Below, in pieces: positions 1 to 11,776 of a stretch of DNA of 64,000 nt; position 1 is the stretch's first letter; every line of letters starts with the position of its first letter. The notes beneath the pieces were generated by a model that had not been told where the DNA came from, searched no databases, and was given only the letters and a program-made list of their open reading frames with translations. The stretch covers positions 5,934,428-5,998,427 of the forward strand of contig CM066291.1 in NCBI GenBank assembly GCA_033816765.1, written 5' to 3'. The stretch comes from Nothopassalora personata (lineage: Eukaryota > Ascomycota > Dothideomycetes > Mycosphaerellales > Mycosphaerellaceae). Both the position numbers and the translations under genes were made by a program.

Positions 1-60
1 AGTGAATTCCTATACCTCTCCCTTCTACAAGTTAGATCTAGCGTTAGTAAGCTATTGTCT

Positions 61-590
61 AATCTACCGGCTACCGCTAAAGACTACTATGTAGAACACC
101 TACGCGAAAGTAACGAGAACATGTAGATTCTATCGTATAAGATGTCGCATATCCTTTATCTACTTATTACCTAGCTCTAGTATACTATAGATGTCTCTTC
201 TACTAATAAGCCTAAGGTACTATAGATTATTCTTTAGCCGATGCGATCTTACTAAACCCTACGGCCGTAGATTTGCGAGCTACTACCGTACGTCCAAGTT
301 ATGCTATATATGCCCCGTCGTCGATTTACTCTATACATACCGCGTAAGAAGCTCCTACTCGATCTTAAATAGGATAAAGATACGAGTAAAAGGCACGATC
401 CCCTTAGCGTATAATAAAGGCAAGACTACATTCGACGGGAGTACTAGCGGAAGCCGGTTAATTAGTAGTCTATTAAGCTCGGTGTACTATTTCCGGGTAG
501 TAGTATTAATCCGTACTTATAGCTAGAGGCAGTAGTAGTAAAGGCGAAGGCGAAGGCGAGGGAGAAGGTCGAATAGTAGATGCTATAGCT
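61..590 (+). pseudogene. RIP-degraded coding fossil, unknown product
   Basis: Reading from base 61, a long frame on the plus strand is interrupted only by TAG and TAA, the codons that RIP makes from CAG, CAA and TGG; no TGA occurs. The implied product is rich in Lys, Arg and Leu and ends in a stretch of alternating Lys and Ala around 536-560. I do not recognise a family. It may be an upstream exon or neighbour of the coiled-coil fossil that follows at about 900-3923, because both have the same strand and style of decay. The 591-900 stretch between them shows no convincing frame. Confidence 0.4.
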
Positions 591-899
591 CGGTCGGCTC
601 TTAACGGGCTAGAGGAGTCGTCGTCGTCGTAGTTATAAGGCTACTAGTATGTACGAGTAATAGCGTAGGGGTGCCTTCTCGAACTATACTTATAGTAGTA
701 ATAAAATGTGTGTAGTAGGGTCGCGTAGATAGTCAGCTAGTAGTGCTAGTAGTGAATGCATAACATAATATATATAATGCTACTACGCGACTTTATTACG
801 AAAAGTGTAGGTATCGGCCATCCGGCATAGTTTCTAGGCGGCGCCGGCGGCGTTACCCTAGTAACGAAGTATAAGGCTAAAGCTCCTACACGAGACGCT

Positions 900-1298
900 A
901 GGGACATAAACTAGAGAGCTACGAGAACACGACCGTCGTCCTATACTTACTCGACCTACTATACTCGTTACCGCACATTCGCCGTACATCGCCGTTAGAG
1001 AGCATCTACGTAGGCTCGAGAACGTTAACTTATTAGCCTACGATAGCTAACTACGCGCTACGCTCTAGCACGACCCTAATCGGCGCTACATTCTATTCTA
1101 GCCTACGCTATCGGTACCCGTATATACTCTATAGCCTATATAGCTACGGCTAGCGACGATCGCATTATAGACACTTCCTACCTTTCCTAGTAGGTTACTA
1201 CTATTATCGACCGACTACACGCCTTCTTCGACGAGATTAGCGTACCTAGCTATAAGCGCGATTCGCGCAAGTCGGAGGTATATATACTATACTACCCC

Positions 1299-1389
<91 letters not shown>

Positions 1390-3923
1390 ATCTAAAGTAG
1401 ACTAGGCTAATAGCGACTAACTAACCCCCCGCGTAGCTCCTCTTAGTACTATCCGAGATACTATATAACTAGCTTAACTCGGTCGCTAAGGAGAAACATA
1501 ATCTTACCGAAGAGGCTAAGCGCCTTATTAAGACTATCCGCTAGATAGAGCGATCGCTAGATGACACGAGACTAAAGGATGACTACGAATCCGACCCGGA
1601 GGGCCTTAAGATTACATTTCCGCTTCTTAACTGTATCGAGCGCCTTAAGTAGAAATATTATACGGTCGCTAAGCTCTATCGCGAGCGCTTCGAGTAGGTT
1701 AAGAAGCTAGTCGAAGCCCTCGAATTATACGCATCCTACCTAGAGCTATCTTTTATTAAGATTAAGCTACTACCTAAGAATAGCGATGTCGCGCCTAACT
1801 TCGACATGTCCGCTACGTACGTCGTAAAGCTAGATAACGAGTTTACGAGAGTGTATAACGAATATAACTAACGAGTTACGATAGTCGCGTAGATAGCCGA
1901 GACTATCGTTAACCTATAGTCGGAGCTAGGCATACTATAGGCGTAGGTCGATAGCTAGATTATGTAGAACTAGCGCGAGTCCCTAGAGCAGTTAGGTCTA
2001 CATTAGGACGATCTTAAGCGGCTATTAGCTAGACGCGATAAGCTTATAGTAGAGAAATAATAGCGCGAGAGGAAGCTTAAGGAGCTAAGGGCGATAGTCG
2101 AAGGACTATAGGATCGATTAGGCGTCGAGGAGCGTGAGCAAAAGTAGTTTCTAGCTAATAACCGTAGCTATAGACTCCGCTAGATTAACGAGTTCGAGGA
2201 CGAGCTAGGACGTCTAAACGAGCTTAAGCGGTAGAATCTACATATTATCGTTAAAGACGCTCGAGTAAAACTATAGTAGCTCTAGGACACCCTTTACTTC
2301 TCGGAGGAGGAGATGCTCGACTTTACTCCGGCTTTCTTAGACGTCTACTCGGATGCGCTACTATCCGCGCACGAATAAAGGATCGTACGTCTTAAGGCGT
2401 TAAAGGAACAGCGGATACCGATACTTGTAGCTATTAAGCGACATAGGAGCCTAATCTAGGACCGAGAGGATCTTAAGAAGAGTAGCTAAGACGCCTTAAG
2501 GCTAATATCTAAGGGTACGCTTAAGGGCGAGAAGCGCGATCCTAGTAAGCTACTTCGTAAGGAGAAAATGCGTAAGCGTATTATAAAAGAGCTGCCTAAG
2601 GTCGAAGCTAATCTCCGCCGGACGCTAGAGTCGTAGGAAGAGGAATATAGTCGGCCTTTCTATATATACGGCTAGCGATACCTAGACGAGCTTAACGCTA
2701 CCTAATCTAAGGCGCTACCGCTACGAAGCAAGACTCTAAATGCTCTATCTAGTACTCGAGACGTACTAAAGAGTACTAGTAGGGACAAGGTAGCGCTATC
2801 GTAAAGTAGAAGTGCTAGTACGATACGAGGAGCCCTACTACTACGTAGTAAGACTCCTACGGCTACCATTAGTCGTAGTGTATTAGGTAGCTCTACGATA
2901 GGAGCCTTAACGCTCGGCGCGTCCTTTATAGGACCTTCGAAGACTAGTCTATCGAAGATTCCGGGCGCATTAGGGTCGCGACTACTAATAAGTATACTCC
3001 GAGATAGCAAGAATTTGCCCGAGCGCTAACTATAGGGTAGGAATAGCCCTAACGAGTAACAATTAGAGCCTAATCTCAGGGGTACAATTCGCGGTTATCT
3101 AGGTAACATAGGACTACTACGGGCACCTCCGCTAAAGATGTAAGACCTTTTCATTCTACCTATACTAACCCCGGTTAATAGTAATAAGGAGAATAGCCTT
3201 AATCTCGAGTATAGTAATAGCGTCATTCGACATATATAGCCGGACGATCCGTATAATAACGGTAGTAGATACCGCCGGAACGACTAGTACTCGAGCATAT
3301 ACTCTATATCGAGCTACGCTTCGTCGAACTGCTCTAGCTACTCTTTAGCATCTTCCTAGGCTTTACGACCTATACGCCGGACGGACTACCTAATAGCACC
3401 TACATTCTCCCGAGCGATATCGAACACGTCCTCGGTTATGTCTAGTTCCTAAGCTAGCGGAAGCGAGAATTAGGAGACTTATATAGATAACTCCGACGCC
3501 GATAAAGATGTTACTACTAATTTATACTATACCTAAGTTAAAGCATCGTAACAACGCATAGTAGCCTAGTATAAGCGACCCGGTACCGCGTTAGGCCTAG
3601 TCGGAGCTATAAAGAAGGTCCGCGAGCGACCCGTCGTTTAAGAAAGTAATTAGGTCGAAGGGAGCGAGGCCGGCTAGACCGATAACGGGGAGGTCGGTAA
3701 GACGTCTTAAGACCTACTTTTCCCGCGCCGCGAGAAGACTCGAACGAGTAATTAAAGAACTTAGACATAGTACTTACCTAGCTACGGACTTTATTATAAC
3801 GAGCTAGTAATAGACTACCCTTTTTTATATACTAGGGCGTTTTATAAGTAGATATACTAGGTAAGAATAGGCGGCGACGTCGGCGTTAGTAGGATCGCGT
3901 GCTAAAAATAGTTCTTAATAAAC
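900..3923 (+). pseudogene. RIP-degraded large coiled-coil protein fossil
   Basis: One plus-strand frame (codon starts divisible by 3) can be followed for about 3 kb with only RIP-type stops. The middle part, about 1500-2700, is dominated by Glu, Lys, Arg, Leu and Gln-derived stops in a heptad-like pattern, which suggests a long coiled coil. The part after 2700 is Ser/Thr/Arg-rich and probably disordered. A (CTA)30 tract lies in frame at 1299-1388. The frame runs up to the GAACG target site of Copia-1, so that element probably landed in its 3' end or just beyond. I do not recognise the protein; it could belong to an unrecognised repeat, since RIP requires duplication. Confidence 0.45.
1299..1388 (+). 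repeat. (CTA)30 microsatellite
   Basis: Thirty perfect CTA units, in frame with the surrounding coding fossil. CTA is what RIP would make of CTG on this strand (CAG to TAG on the other), so the ancestral tract was probably (CTG/CAG)n encoding a homopolymer. Confidence 0.9.
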
Positions 3924-3928
3924 GAACG
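3924..3928. repeat. Target-site duplication of Copia-1 (left copy, GAACG)
   Basis: GAACG directly precedes the left LTR and is repeated directly after the right LTR at 9541-9545. A 5-bp duplication is the normal footprint of LTR-element integration. Confidence 0.9.
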
Positions 3929-4176
3929 TGTTAAGTTAAGACCTTATAGGATACGTAGTTAGTAGCGGAGTAGAGTAAGAGATTAATCTTTAACTAGCTA
4001 ATAGCTACAGGGTATGCAGCAATATATTAGGAACTAAATGCGTTTATTATGTTAGATGTCTATCTAAGCTAAAGGGGAGAGAAGGTGTCTTCCGATAAGC
4101 TAAGTTATCGTAGATGCCTTAGGCTATTAGATTATAACCTAACTATTAGCTCCCCTTAAGATGCTATATCTTAACA
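3929..4176 (-). repeat. Copia-1 3' LTR
   Basis: 248 bp, starting TGTTAAG and ending CTTAACA on the plus strand, a perfect 7-bp terminal inverted repeat. It differs from the 9293-9540 copy mainly by C/T and G/A changes in CpA/TpG context. Confidence 0.93.
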
Positions 4177-4229
4177 CTCCTACTTATCTTACATAGGAGG
4201 TTATAGTCTACTCTTCTCCTATTAGTAGT

Positions 4230-7200
4230 ATTTAGACCTCTATAATAGGTTGAGCTAGCTTATAAACCTCTAGAAGTGTGGACTAGTCTTTAGCTTTATC
4301 AACCTATCTATAACTATCTTAGATGTTAGGGTGTACTTAATAGTAATAAGCCTTCTCTACTAAAGTTTCCTAACAGCATTGTAGGCAATGTTAATGTGCT
4401 TTAACTTATTATAAACATGTGCATCCCTTACTAGGGTAAGGGCAGCTTAGTTGTTACCTCTTAATTAGACTAGTCTTAAGCTTAATATAGTCTCCTAGTT
4501 TCTAGTAATCCTTAGTTAATAGGAACAGTCTCCTACTAACTCTAGACAGTCTATCTCCCTTAGTAGTGAAGCTAGGAATTGGGATTACTTTACATATGCA
4601 TTCATAGCTATGTATTTAGCTTCTATTATAGATGTTGCTATAGACTTTTGCTTCTTACTTATCTAGGAGACTAGTGCCCTATAGAGGAAGAAGACATACC
4701 TAAGGATAGAGACTCTATCTACTTTGTCTATTGTATAATTAGAGTTATAGTATCTAACTAGGCATCCTTCTCTATGCCTAGAGAAGACAAGGCTAAGATT
4801 AGGATATAACCTTAGATATCTTGTAATCTTCTTTAAAGCCTTTATGTAGTGGGTAGATAGGTCACTTATAAATAAGCTTATCCTTCCTAGGGTAAAAGCA
4901 ATGTCTAGCCTTGTAATTGTTACTAGCTACATCTATGTACTATTAATACTCTAGTACTCTGCCTTGTTACACCTCTTATCTATGTGGCTTAAAGGTTTAA
5001 GAGCCTTATAGCTGTCTATAGGTAAGTGTGTAGGTACTGCCTTCTTATAGTTTATCCCTATCTTAGTAAGGTTGTCCCTAATAAAGTGTCCCTAGTTAAG
5101 TTTTAGGATTCCTCTCCTCCTGTCCCTTATAACTCTTATACTAAGGATCTTTTTAGGTTTACTAAGATCTTTAATCTTAAAGACTTTACTAAGTTCTCTT
5201 TTAAACTAGAGAACATCTATTAACTTTAGTGTAGCAATTAGAATGTTATCCACATGTGTAAGAATTATAATCTCTTTTTCCTTATGAATAAGTAGGCATA
5301 GATCTACCTCTAACTATGTAAATCCAATCTCTCTAAGCTTTAACATATAGAGTTAATTCTAATCTCTAGCTGCTTGCTTAAGTCTATACAAGCTTTTAAG
5401 GATCTTGAACACTATGTTTAGTAGAAGCTTAACTCCTAGTAGTAGTAACATAAAGATGTCTTTATAGAGGGTGCTTTCTATAAACGTATTGTTTACATCC
5501 ACTTAGTAAAGATGGAGATCCTTCTTACACAAAATAGCTATAAACACCCTAAGGGTGTCCTATCTAACTATAGGCGCAAATGTCTCTATAAAGTTAACAC
5601 TAAACTTCTATAAAAAGCCCCTTATAACTAGCCTAGCCTTGAACTTTTTAATGGCTCTACTAATGCTTCTTTTAACATTAAAGATCTATCTTAACGTAAC
5701 TAAGTTTGCTCCTTTTAGTAGAACAGCATTCTCCTAGGTGTTATTACTCTATAGAGCATCTAGCTCCTTCTAGATTGCTTCCTTCTAAAGGTGTCCCTAT
5801 TTCTTGTTATTTATAGCATCCTTATAGGACTTTGGAATTAGGATCTCTTACTTATATACAATAACTTCTACAGTTGCTATAAAGGCTATCTCCTTAACTT
5901 CTTCTAGGAATTTACTATCCTATAGTACTAAATTATCTACTAATTGCATAGCTGTAAAGAAAGCTTAGTAGTAAGTAGTAAGGTTCTCTAAGAGGTCTAT
6001 TGCTTCTCCCACTTTAGTAGCTAGTTTAGGTATAGGGACTATAGATCTTAGGGCTTTCTGTTTCCATTTATAGCCCTTAACATCATAGTTAGCCCTCCTC
6101 TTACTAAGGGATGATCTAAGAGTAGTTACTTGTGTCCTAGTGACATTCTTTTCCTAGAGATCTAGTAAGCTTATCTTAATTAGCTTATCGATTTTCTAAG
6201 ATTCCCCTACATTCTTTAGAGGCTAGGGAAGTTGCATAAATAGCTTTCTTAGCTAGGCTGTTACTAGGCTGCTCTACTGAATAATTAAATAGTGAATAGG
6301 TTGCTCTAAGGATATGTCCTTCCTTAGCCTCCCTAAGGGTCTCCTAGCTAGTGCATTACTTAATAGATTCAATTTTATAACATTGAGATCTATATTACCT
6401 CTAGGTTAGTCCTTAAAGAAGTCTACATATATGTGTTGTTTAATAGCTTTTATGTCTAGTTCCTAAAAGAGCTAGGCCTTAGCTATGTTTTTAACGTATC
6501 TAACAAACACTACTTCTTTGCCTCTATTTATTAGTTTATTACTTCTTACCTATTAAGGCTAGGATCTTGTATCTATGTAGATAATAGCTTTACATCCCTG
6601 AACCTTTAAATAGTTAATAGTTGGCTTAATACTATTAAAGGCTTTATCTAGTGAAACCTTAAACCCATTATAGTCTAGACTATTTAGTAGTTTGTTCCTT
6701 ATGTAGGTTTAGGCTTCTAGTACTTTAGGCTAGAATTCAATTGGCATCTTAGCCTCTTTAAGCATTGCCCTTATAGAGTCTTCTAAGGTTTATATTAACC
6801 TTTTAACTAGTCTATTTTAGAGCGAGTTGTATACCTTAGTATGCTCTAGCCTAATTCCTAAATCCTTCTCCTACTGCTTAACTAATGCAATAAGTTCCCT
6901 TACATTATTAAGCCTAACTGCTTTTAACTGTACTAATGATTTCCTCTCTGCCTTAATCTTCTAGTTCTAGAGAGTAACTAGAGCATCTTCTCTTTTCTTA
7001 AGAGGACAGGTCTACTTTTTTCTAGAGAAGTTGTTAATAATCTTAAGCTAGTATTTAAACCCTAGCCTTAATGTTAGCAGTAGACTACATATGTTAATAG
7101 ATATAAGGGTAAGTCTTTTAGGTCTTCTCTTAGTAACTTTGCCTTTATACTTCTTTATCTTTACTATTAAACACACTCTACACTAGTAGAAGCTATCCCT

Positions 7201-8846
7201 AGGAACAGGAATAGGTTCTTTTAAGTCTATTACCTTATAAAAATTCTAGAGCAAGTTCTTCCTAAAGTGTGCAAATCTTCTATACTAAAGCTCCTACTGT
7301 TTTAGGTTAGTCTCTAATTTAGCAGTTATAAAGGCATTCTCTATTAGTAGTGCACATAATAAGTAATGTACCCTTTCTTATAGTAGAGGAGAAATCTTAT
7401 TAATAAATAGAACCCCCCTAAGGAGCCTTGTCTAGACAACAGTTTAGCTAGAGGGGGATATAAGAGAAAATAAAGGAGGTTAGACACTAAACTGCTTGCT
7501 AAACTAGTTCTAAGAAACTAGGTTCACCCCTAGCTTAGGTATAAGTAGAACATCTTCTAAAACAACTTTCCTACTAGATCTCCTACTTATCTCTACAGTC
7601 CTAATATAAATGGCTAATAAATGCCTACCTCCTACTTTGATCTATTTCTTCTTTGTTAAGGGAGTTATAGATCTAAAGAGGCAGTTCTAGTTAGTTATAT
7701 AGGATAAAGCACAAGAATTAAGTAACTACTCTAATAAGGGGAACTTGCCTTAGACTTCTATAGTTAAGTGAGCTACTTTATTATACTCATTATTATTAGA
7801 CATTGTCTTCTAGGATAAGTTGCATAAGTTAGGTAGCTCTTAGGTAGAGAAACCTTTCCTAGTCTTCCTTGTTTTAGAGGAAGGAGACTAGGCCTAGTTC
7901 TTCTAGAGTAACAGTATATTAGAGCTGAGTGTCTTTACTATTTTCTTAAGTTCCTCTATAGAGGACTTCTCTCTTAGTGTTCTTCTTAAAGATAGTAGTA
8001 GAGATCTTCTCTTCTTAATATATGTTACATTCTAGGAGGATAGTGCTTAGGAATAAAATCTAAGGACCTTCTTTGCCTTAGAGAGACTAGGGCAGTCCTT
8101 AATAAGATGGTCCTTCTTATAGAGAAGGTAGGAAAGTAATCTTACCTAACCTAAGGGCCTAACCTAGGTAGCTGCTATACTATACTTAGCCTTAGAGGGA
8201 TTTAATCTAGCCTCTTAAGCCTTAAGGATCTTTAAGGTCCTTTTATAATCTATCTTTAGCTAAGCTATAATAGTATCCCTAGCTACATAGTAGTTAGGTA
8301 GTAGTAAGCTTAAAAGCTAGGTTATTCTTACATTAGCTTTCCTATAGTACTGGCCCTCTAGGTTAACATTAGCAATCCTCCTTCTAAGAGACACTAGGTG
8401 TGCCTATGCAGATCTAATAGTAAACTCTTCACTTATCTTAAAGTTTATAAACTGTTTTATAAGCTTATGTGCATAGGTTAGTAACACCTAGCTATACTTG
8501 TTCTAGAGATGCACCTATATCTTAGTAGCTTTTCTAGATTCGTAAGAGCCCTTAAGCTCAAATTCATCTTCTTCTATAATCCTACTTAGGATACTAAAGC
8601 TATAAGCTGCATTTTGTTTTGTCTATGTTAGTGCATTAAGAATCTCTTTAATCTTTCTTCCTAGAGTTTTAGGTTCTTACCCTTAATGTTATTAAATAAC
8701 ACTTCTAACAGGTTATCAATTGCAAAGAATGCTAACTAGCTCTCTATCTTATATCTCTAAAGGTTAAACTATCTCTTCTAGTTGTCTCTCCTAAGAATTG
8801 GGATTTTAGTTCCCTTCTCTTCTCCTTTCTCTTAGTGTAAATCCAT
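4230..8846 (-). pseudogene. Copia-1 gag-pol fossil
   Basis: The likely start is the ATG read from 8846-8844 (Met-Asp-Leu). The frame reads leftwards through Gag, a CCHC-like knuckle (Cys residues partly Tyr after RIP), protease, integrase, RVT_2-type reverse transcriptase and RNase H. About 4.6 kb matches the usual 1400-1550 codons of a Copia polyprotein. Most stops are TAG or TAA at positions where CAG, CAA or TGG is expected. The family and order are secure; exact domain edges are estimates. Confidence 0.88.
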
Positions 8847-9280
8847 AATAAATTAAATGTAATAAAACAAGGTGTATATGCTTTAAAGTCGTGGCTTAGG
8901 TCCTACTAAGGCTTTTAGTGTAGAATAGTAAGGTTCGTAGGTGTAGATACTAAGGCCTACTTAGTAGGGTAAAGAAAGAGCGGTGTAGTCTCGGAGCTAG
9001 GACATAGGTCTATCTCTCCTAGTAGAGTTCTAAATAACTTACTTAAAGTCCTTCTTAATAGTATCTCGATGCAGTTCTGCCTATAGAGTGTCTTCAAGGT
9101 ATTAGCTTATAGTAAGCCGTATAGAGTCCTTTTCTAGATTACCTATTACTTAGTATTAAACCAAGCTCCTTAATAGGATAGATGGGGTAGACTTCTGCTT
9201 CCTAGATGTTTTCTGCTATAATAGTAAGGGATACAAGTAACCTATACTAATATAGGTTACTCTTACTCCTATATAAACCC

Positions 9281-9292
9281 GGGCTTATAACC
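9281..9292 (-). other. Copia-1 primer-binding site, half-tRNA type
   Basis: Directly inside the 5' LTR the minus strand reads GGTTATAAGCCC. The unmutated relative at 36465-36476 reads GGTTATGAGCCC, the complement of the anticodon stem-loop of initiator tRNA-Met (GGGCTCATAACC). Copia-like elements are known to prime with a cleaved initiator-Met half tRNA, so this is a good match by family knowledge. Confidence 0.8.
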
Positions 9293-9540
9293 TGTTAAGT
9301 TAAGACCTTATAGGATACGTAGTTAGTAGCGGAGTGGAGTAAGAGATCAATCTTTAACTGGCTAACAGCTATAGGGTATGTAGCAATATATTAGGAACTA
9401 AATGCGTTCATTGTGTTAGATGTCTATCTAAGCTAAAGGGGAGAGAAGGTGTCTTCCGATAAGCTAAGTCATCGTAGATGCCTTAGGCTATTAGATCACA
9501 ACCTAACTGTTAGCTCCCCTTAAGATGCTACATCTTAATA
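9293..9540 (-). repeat. Copia-1 5' LTR
   Basis: 248 bp and collinear with 3929-4176. The last CA has become TA (TTAATA), a RIP change. It is followed by the second GAACG. Confidence 0.93.
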
Positions 9541-10220
9541 GAACGCGACTTTCTTTAGGTTTTAACGGCCCGGCCTACTACTACTACTACTAGTAGATAA
9601 TTGTCGTAAGCTAACGTGTAGTTAAGACGGGGTGAGCTAGACGGAACTTATATAATAAATACTTTATAAGTAGATGAAATTTAAACAAGTTTCTTCCTTA
9701 GCTCTTAATAATTCTCGTTTTTACGAAAATGTAGTCCGCGAAAGCCGTTCGAAGATACTATGTATATATTGTATTATTGCCCCGCCGTACACTATATAGA
9801 CTGCTACATAGAGCGCTATAACAAGCACATCCCTATGCTTATACGACTTCCGGTAGAGAGACGTCGTAAAATTATATACCTTCCCTCTATATTTCTCCGA
9901 ATTTCCCCTACCGCCCTAGATAATACATGCCCCTCCATGTACTACATAACGCTTAGAACGCTCTCGACATTATGTAGTTCTAATAGCCCTCCCTCCCTAG
10001 CTCTTACCCCTTATCTATCATCCTCCTGCCTAACTCTCCTATACCTCCTACTCCCGCCCTAACTACTAGCTCTATTCCCCTCTCCCTTTGCCCGCTTTAT
10101 AACACTATTAATCTATCCCCCTACACCTTTACCCTCGTCCCTATCTTTCGAGAGTAGCGGCTTTCTATCCTAGATTACTATATCTAGAGGTTAAAGGTCT
10201 ATGTCTAGGATGTTAGCATC
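9541..10220. other. Interval between Copia-1 and the transporter fossil
   Basis: Begins with the right GAACG duplication (9541-9545) and a short CTA run (about 9575-9592). I see no recognisable gene. The interval would include the 3' flank of the minus-strand sugar transporter. A 100-codon plus-strand frame at 9760-10062 has no supporting motif. Confidence 0.5.
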
Positions 10221-11776
10221 TTACTACGCTTTACGGTCGCCGCCGTTAAGGCGGAAGGAGGGGACGGGGGAGCGAGCTCCTTCGCTAAAGATAGATTCGG
10301 CTTCGGCGAGAGTCTCGGGGGTTGGGGCGATAGTTGTAGCGTCGCCGAAGATAGAGTTTATGTCTTCGAGGCGGATATTAGCGGTTTCGGGGTAGATGAA
10401 CTAGACTAGGAGGGGTAGGTGTTAGTTAGGGATGCGGTAAAGGAGAGGGAAGGGATACGAGGGTACTACTTACTAACGACGAAACTAACGGCGTAGAAGA
10501 AGGCGTAGAGTAGGTAGAGGCGCTACTTAATCGCTTCTTATAGGATTGGGGTTATTTCTCCGACTAGCTAGTTAAAGGCCTAGTTCGTAGCGGTAGATAG
10601 ACTTGTGCCCTTTACTCGAATCGTTAGTAGTAGGATTTCTAGTAGGTACAACTATAGAATTGGTCCCTAGGAGTATCCGAACGCTACGTTATAGATTATA
10701 ACAAATATAACCACGGCTATCGGTGTCTAATGTATGTTAATGTAGATAAAGTAAGAGATAGCGGATAGCGAGAAGACTATTATTAGTGCACCTAAGAGTA
10801 AAATAAAGCGTCGTCCCTAGCTATCGACGATGTACTAGGGTAGGATAGTTAATAGGAGGTAAGTAATGCTATTAATGCTAGTTATTAAAATTGTATCGCG
10901 ACTAACCTAGTAAGCTTATTCGAAGACTAGTAGTACGTAGTAAGATATCACGTTAATACCGTTTAGCTATACTAGAGCCTACGCGGACATAGTAATAAAC
11001 ACGCGCTTATAGTACCGCTTAAACATATCCGCGTATAAGCGCTCGCCTTCTTACCGCGCTAGGAGGACGTTTATTTTAATCTCGCGGTACTCGTCCTTAG
11101 CCTTAGTGTTATGAATGTTACCTTTACCGTAGAGGTTAGTAATAACTATAATCCCCTCCTCGTTATAATTATTATCTAGAAGCTATCTCGGCGATTCCAT
11201 AATTAAGAAACTGCCTACCGTAAGTAGTCCACCTATAACGACTTATAGGAGTAACGGTACGCGCTACGCCTAATCGCTATAAATATAGCTGTAGAAATAA
11301 TCTACCTATATACTGTATATATACCTAAAGATGTTCCCCGAGAACTTAATATACGCTAACTTACCGCGATTATACGGCGGACTAATCTTACTCTAGTACA
11401 CCGGCACAATCGTACTAAGCGCACCTACTCCTAACCTAGCGATAAATCTGCCTACTATTATTATCGGCATGCCCGTAGCGAAAGTCTAAATCGCACCTCC
11501 TACTACGAAGACTAGCGCGCTATAAAGGATCGTCTTCTTCCTCCTAATTATATCTCTAATCCGTCCTACGTATAGACTAGAGATAAAGGCGCCTACTTCT
11601 AGGATCGCGACTATAGTACCTATCTCCGCTATAGAAGGCTAGTTAAAGTAGTCCTTAAAGAAAGACCTAGTAATAATACCGGACATAACGCCCTAATCGT
11701 AACCGAAGAGGAACACTCCTAGGGGTACGAAGATTAATAAGAAGTAGATTAACTTCTTACCGTGTAGGCCGTACAT
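10221..11776 (-). pseudogene. RIP-inactivated MFS sugar transporter
   Basis: The minus strand encodes a member of the major facilitator sugar/H+ symporter family, a 12-helix plasma-membrane protein. Visible signatures in order: GYD-GVMSGIIT after helix 1 (about 11700), the helix 2-3 segment GRIRDIIRRKKT (family GRxGDxxGRR) near 11530-11570, the ESPR-LL form of the PESPRWL motif near 11185, and the C-terminal FGDAT segment near 10340. The proposed start is the ATG at 11776 and the end is the tandem TAG/TAA at 10226-10221. The span is close to the usual 500-550 codons. Start and stop are in different frames, so an intron or indel lies between. Stops are RIP type (Trp and Gln codons). It is not a transposon gene, so a duplicate must have existed elsewhere when RIP acted. 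Confidence 0.9.

Larger units (their letters stand above)
3929..9540 (-). mobile_element. Complete Ty1/Copia LTR retrotransposon (Copia-1), RIP-inactivated
   Basis: The element is 5612 bp, bounded by two 248-bp direct LTRs (3929-4176 and 9293-9540) and a GAACG duplication. Coding runs on the minus strand. Domains in transcript order are Gag with a zinc-knuckle relic near 8100-8135, integrase, the Copia-type reverse transcriptase signature KSLYGLKQAARDWN (about 5340-5400), a THVDN version of the VDD catalytic motif near 5240, and RNase H towards 4230. It is peppered with RIP stops and cannot encode protein. It landed at the end of the coiled-coil fossil. A shorter, almost unmutated fragment of the same family lies at 35947-36476 and serves as a RIP reference. 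Confidence 0.95.

Noticed and set aside
2702..3010. Minus-strand frame of 102 codons
   Set aside because: Antisense to the Ser/Thr-rich part of the coiled-coil fossil; no motif of its own.
9760..10062. Plus-strand frame of 100 codons rich in Pro, Leu and Tyr
   Set aside because: No motif, no signal peptide, and it lies in RIP-affected DNA beside the 3' end of the transporter.
10201..10395. Plus-strand frame of 64 codons
   Set aside because: Antisense to the conserved C-terminal tail of the sugar transporter fossil.
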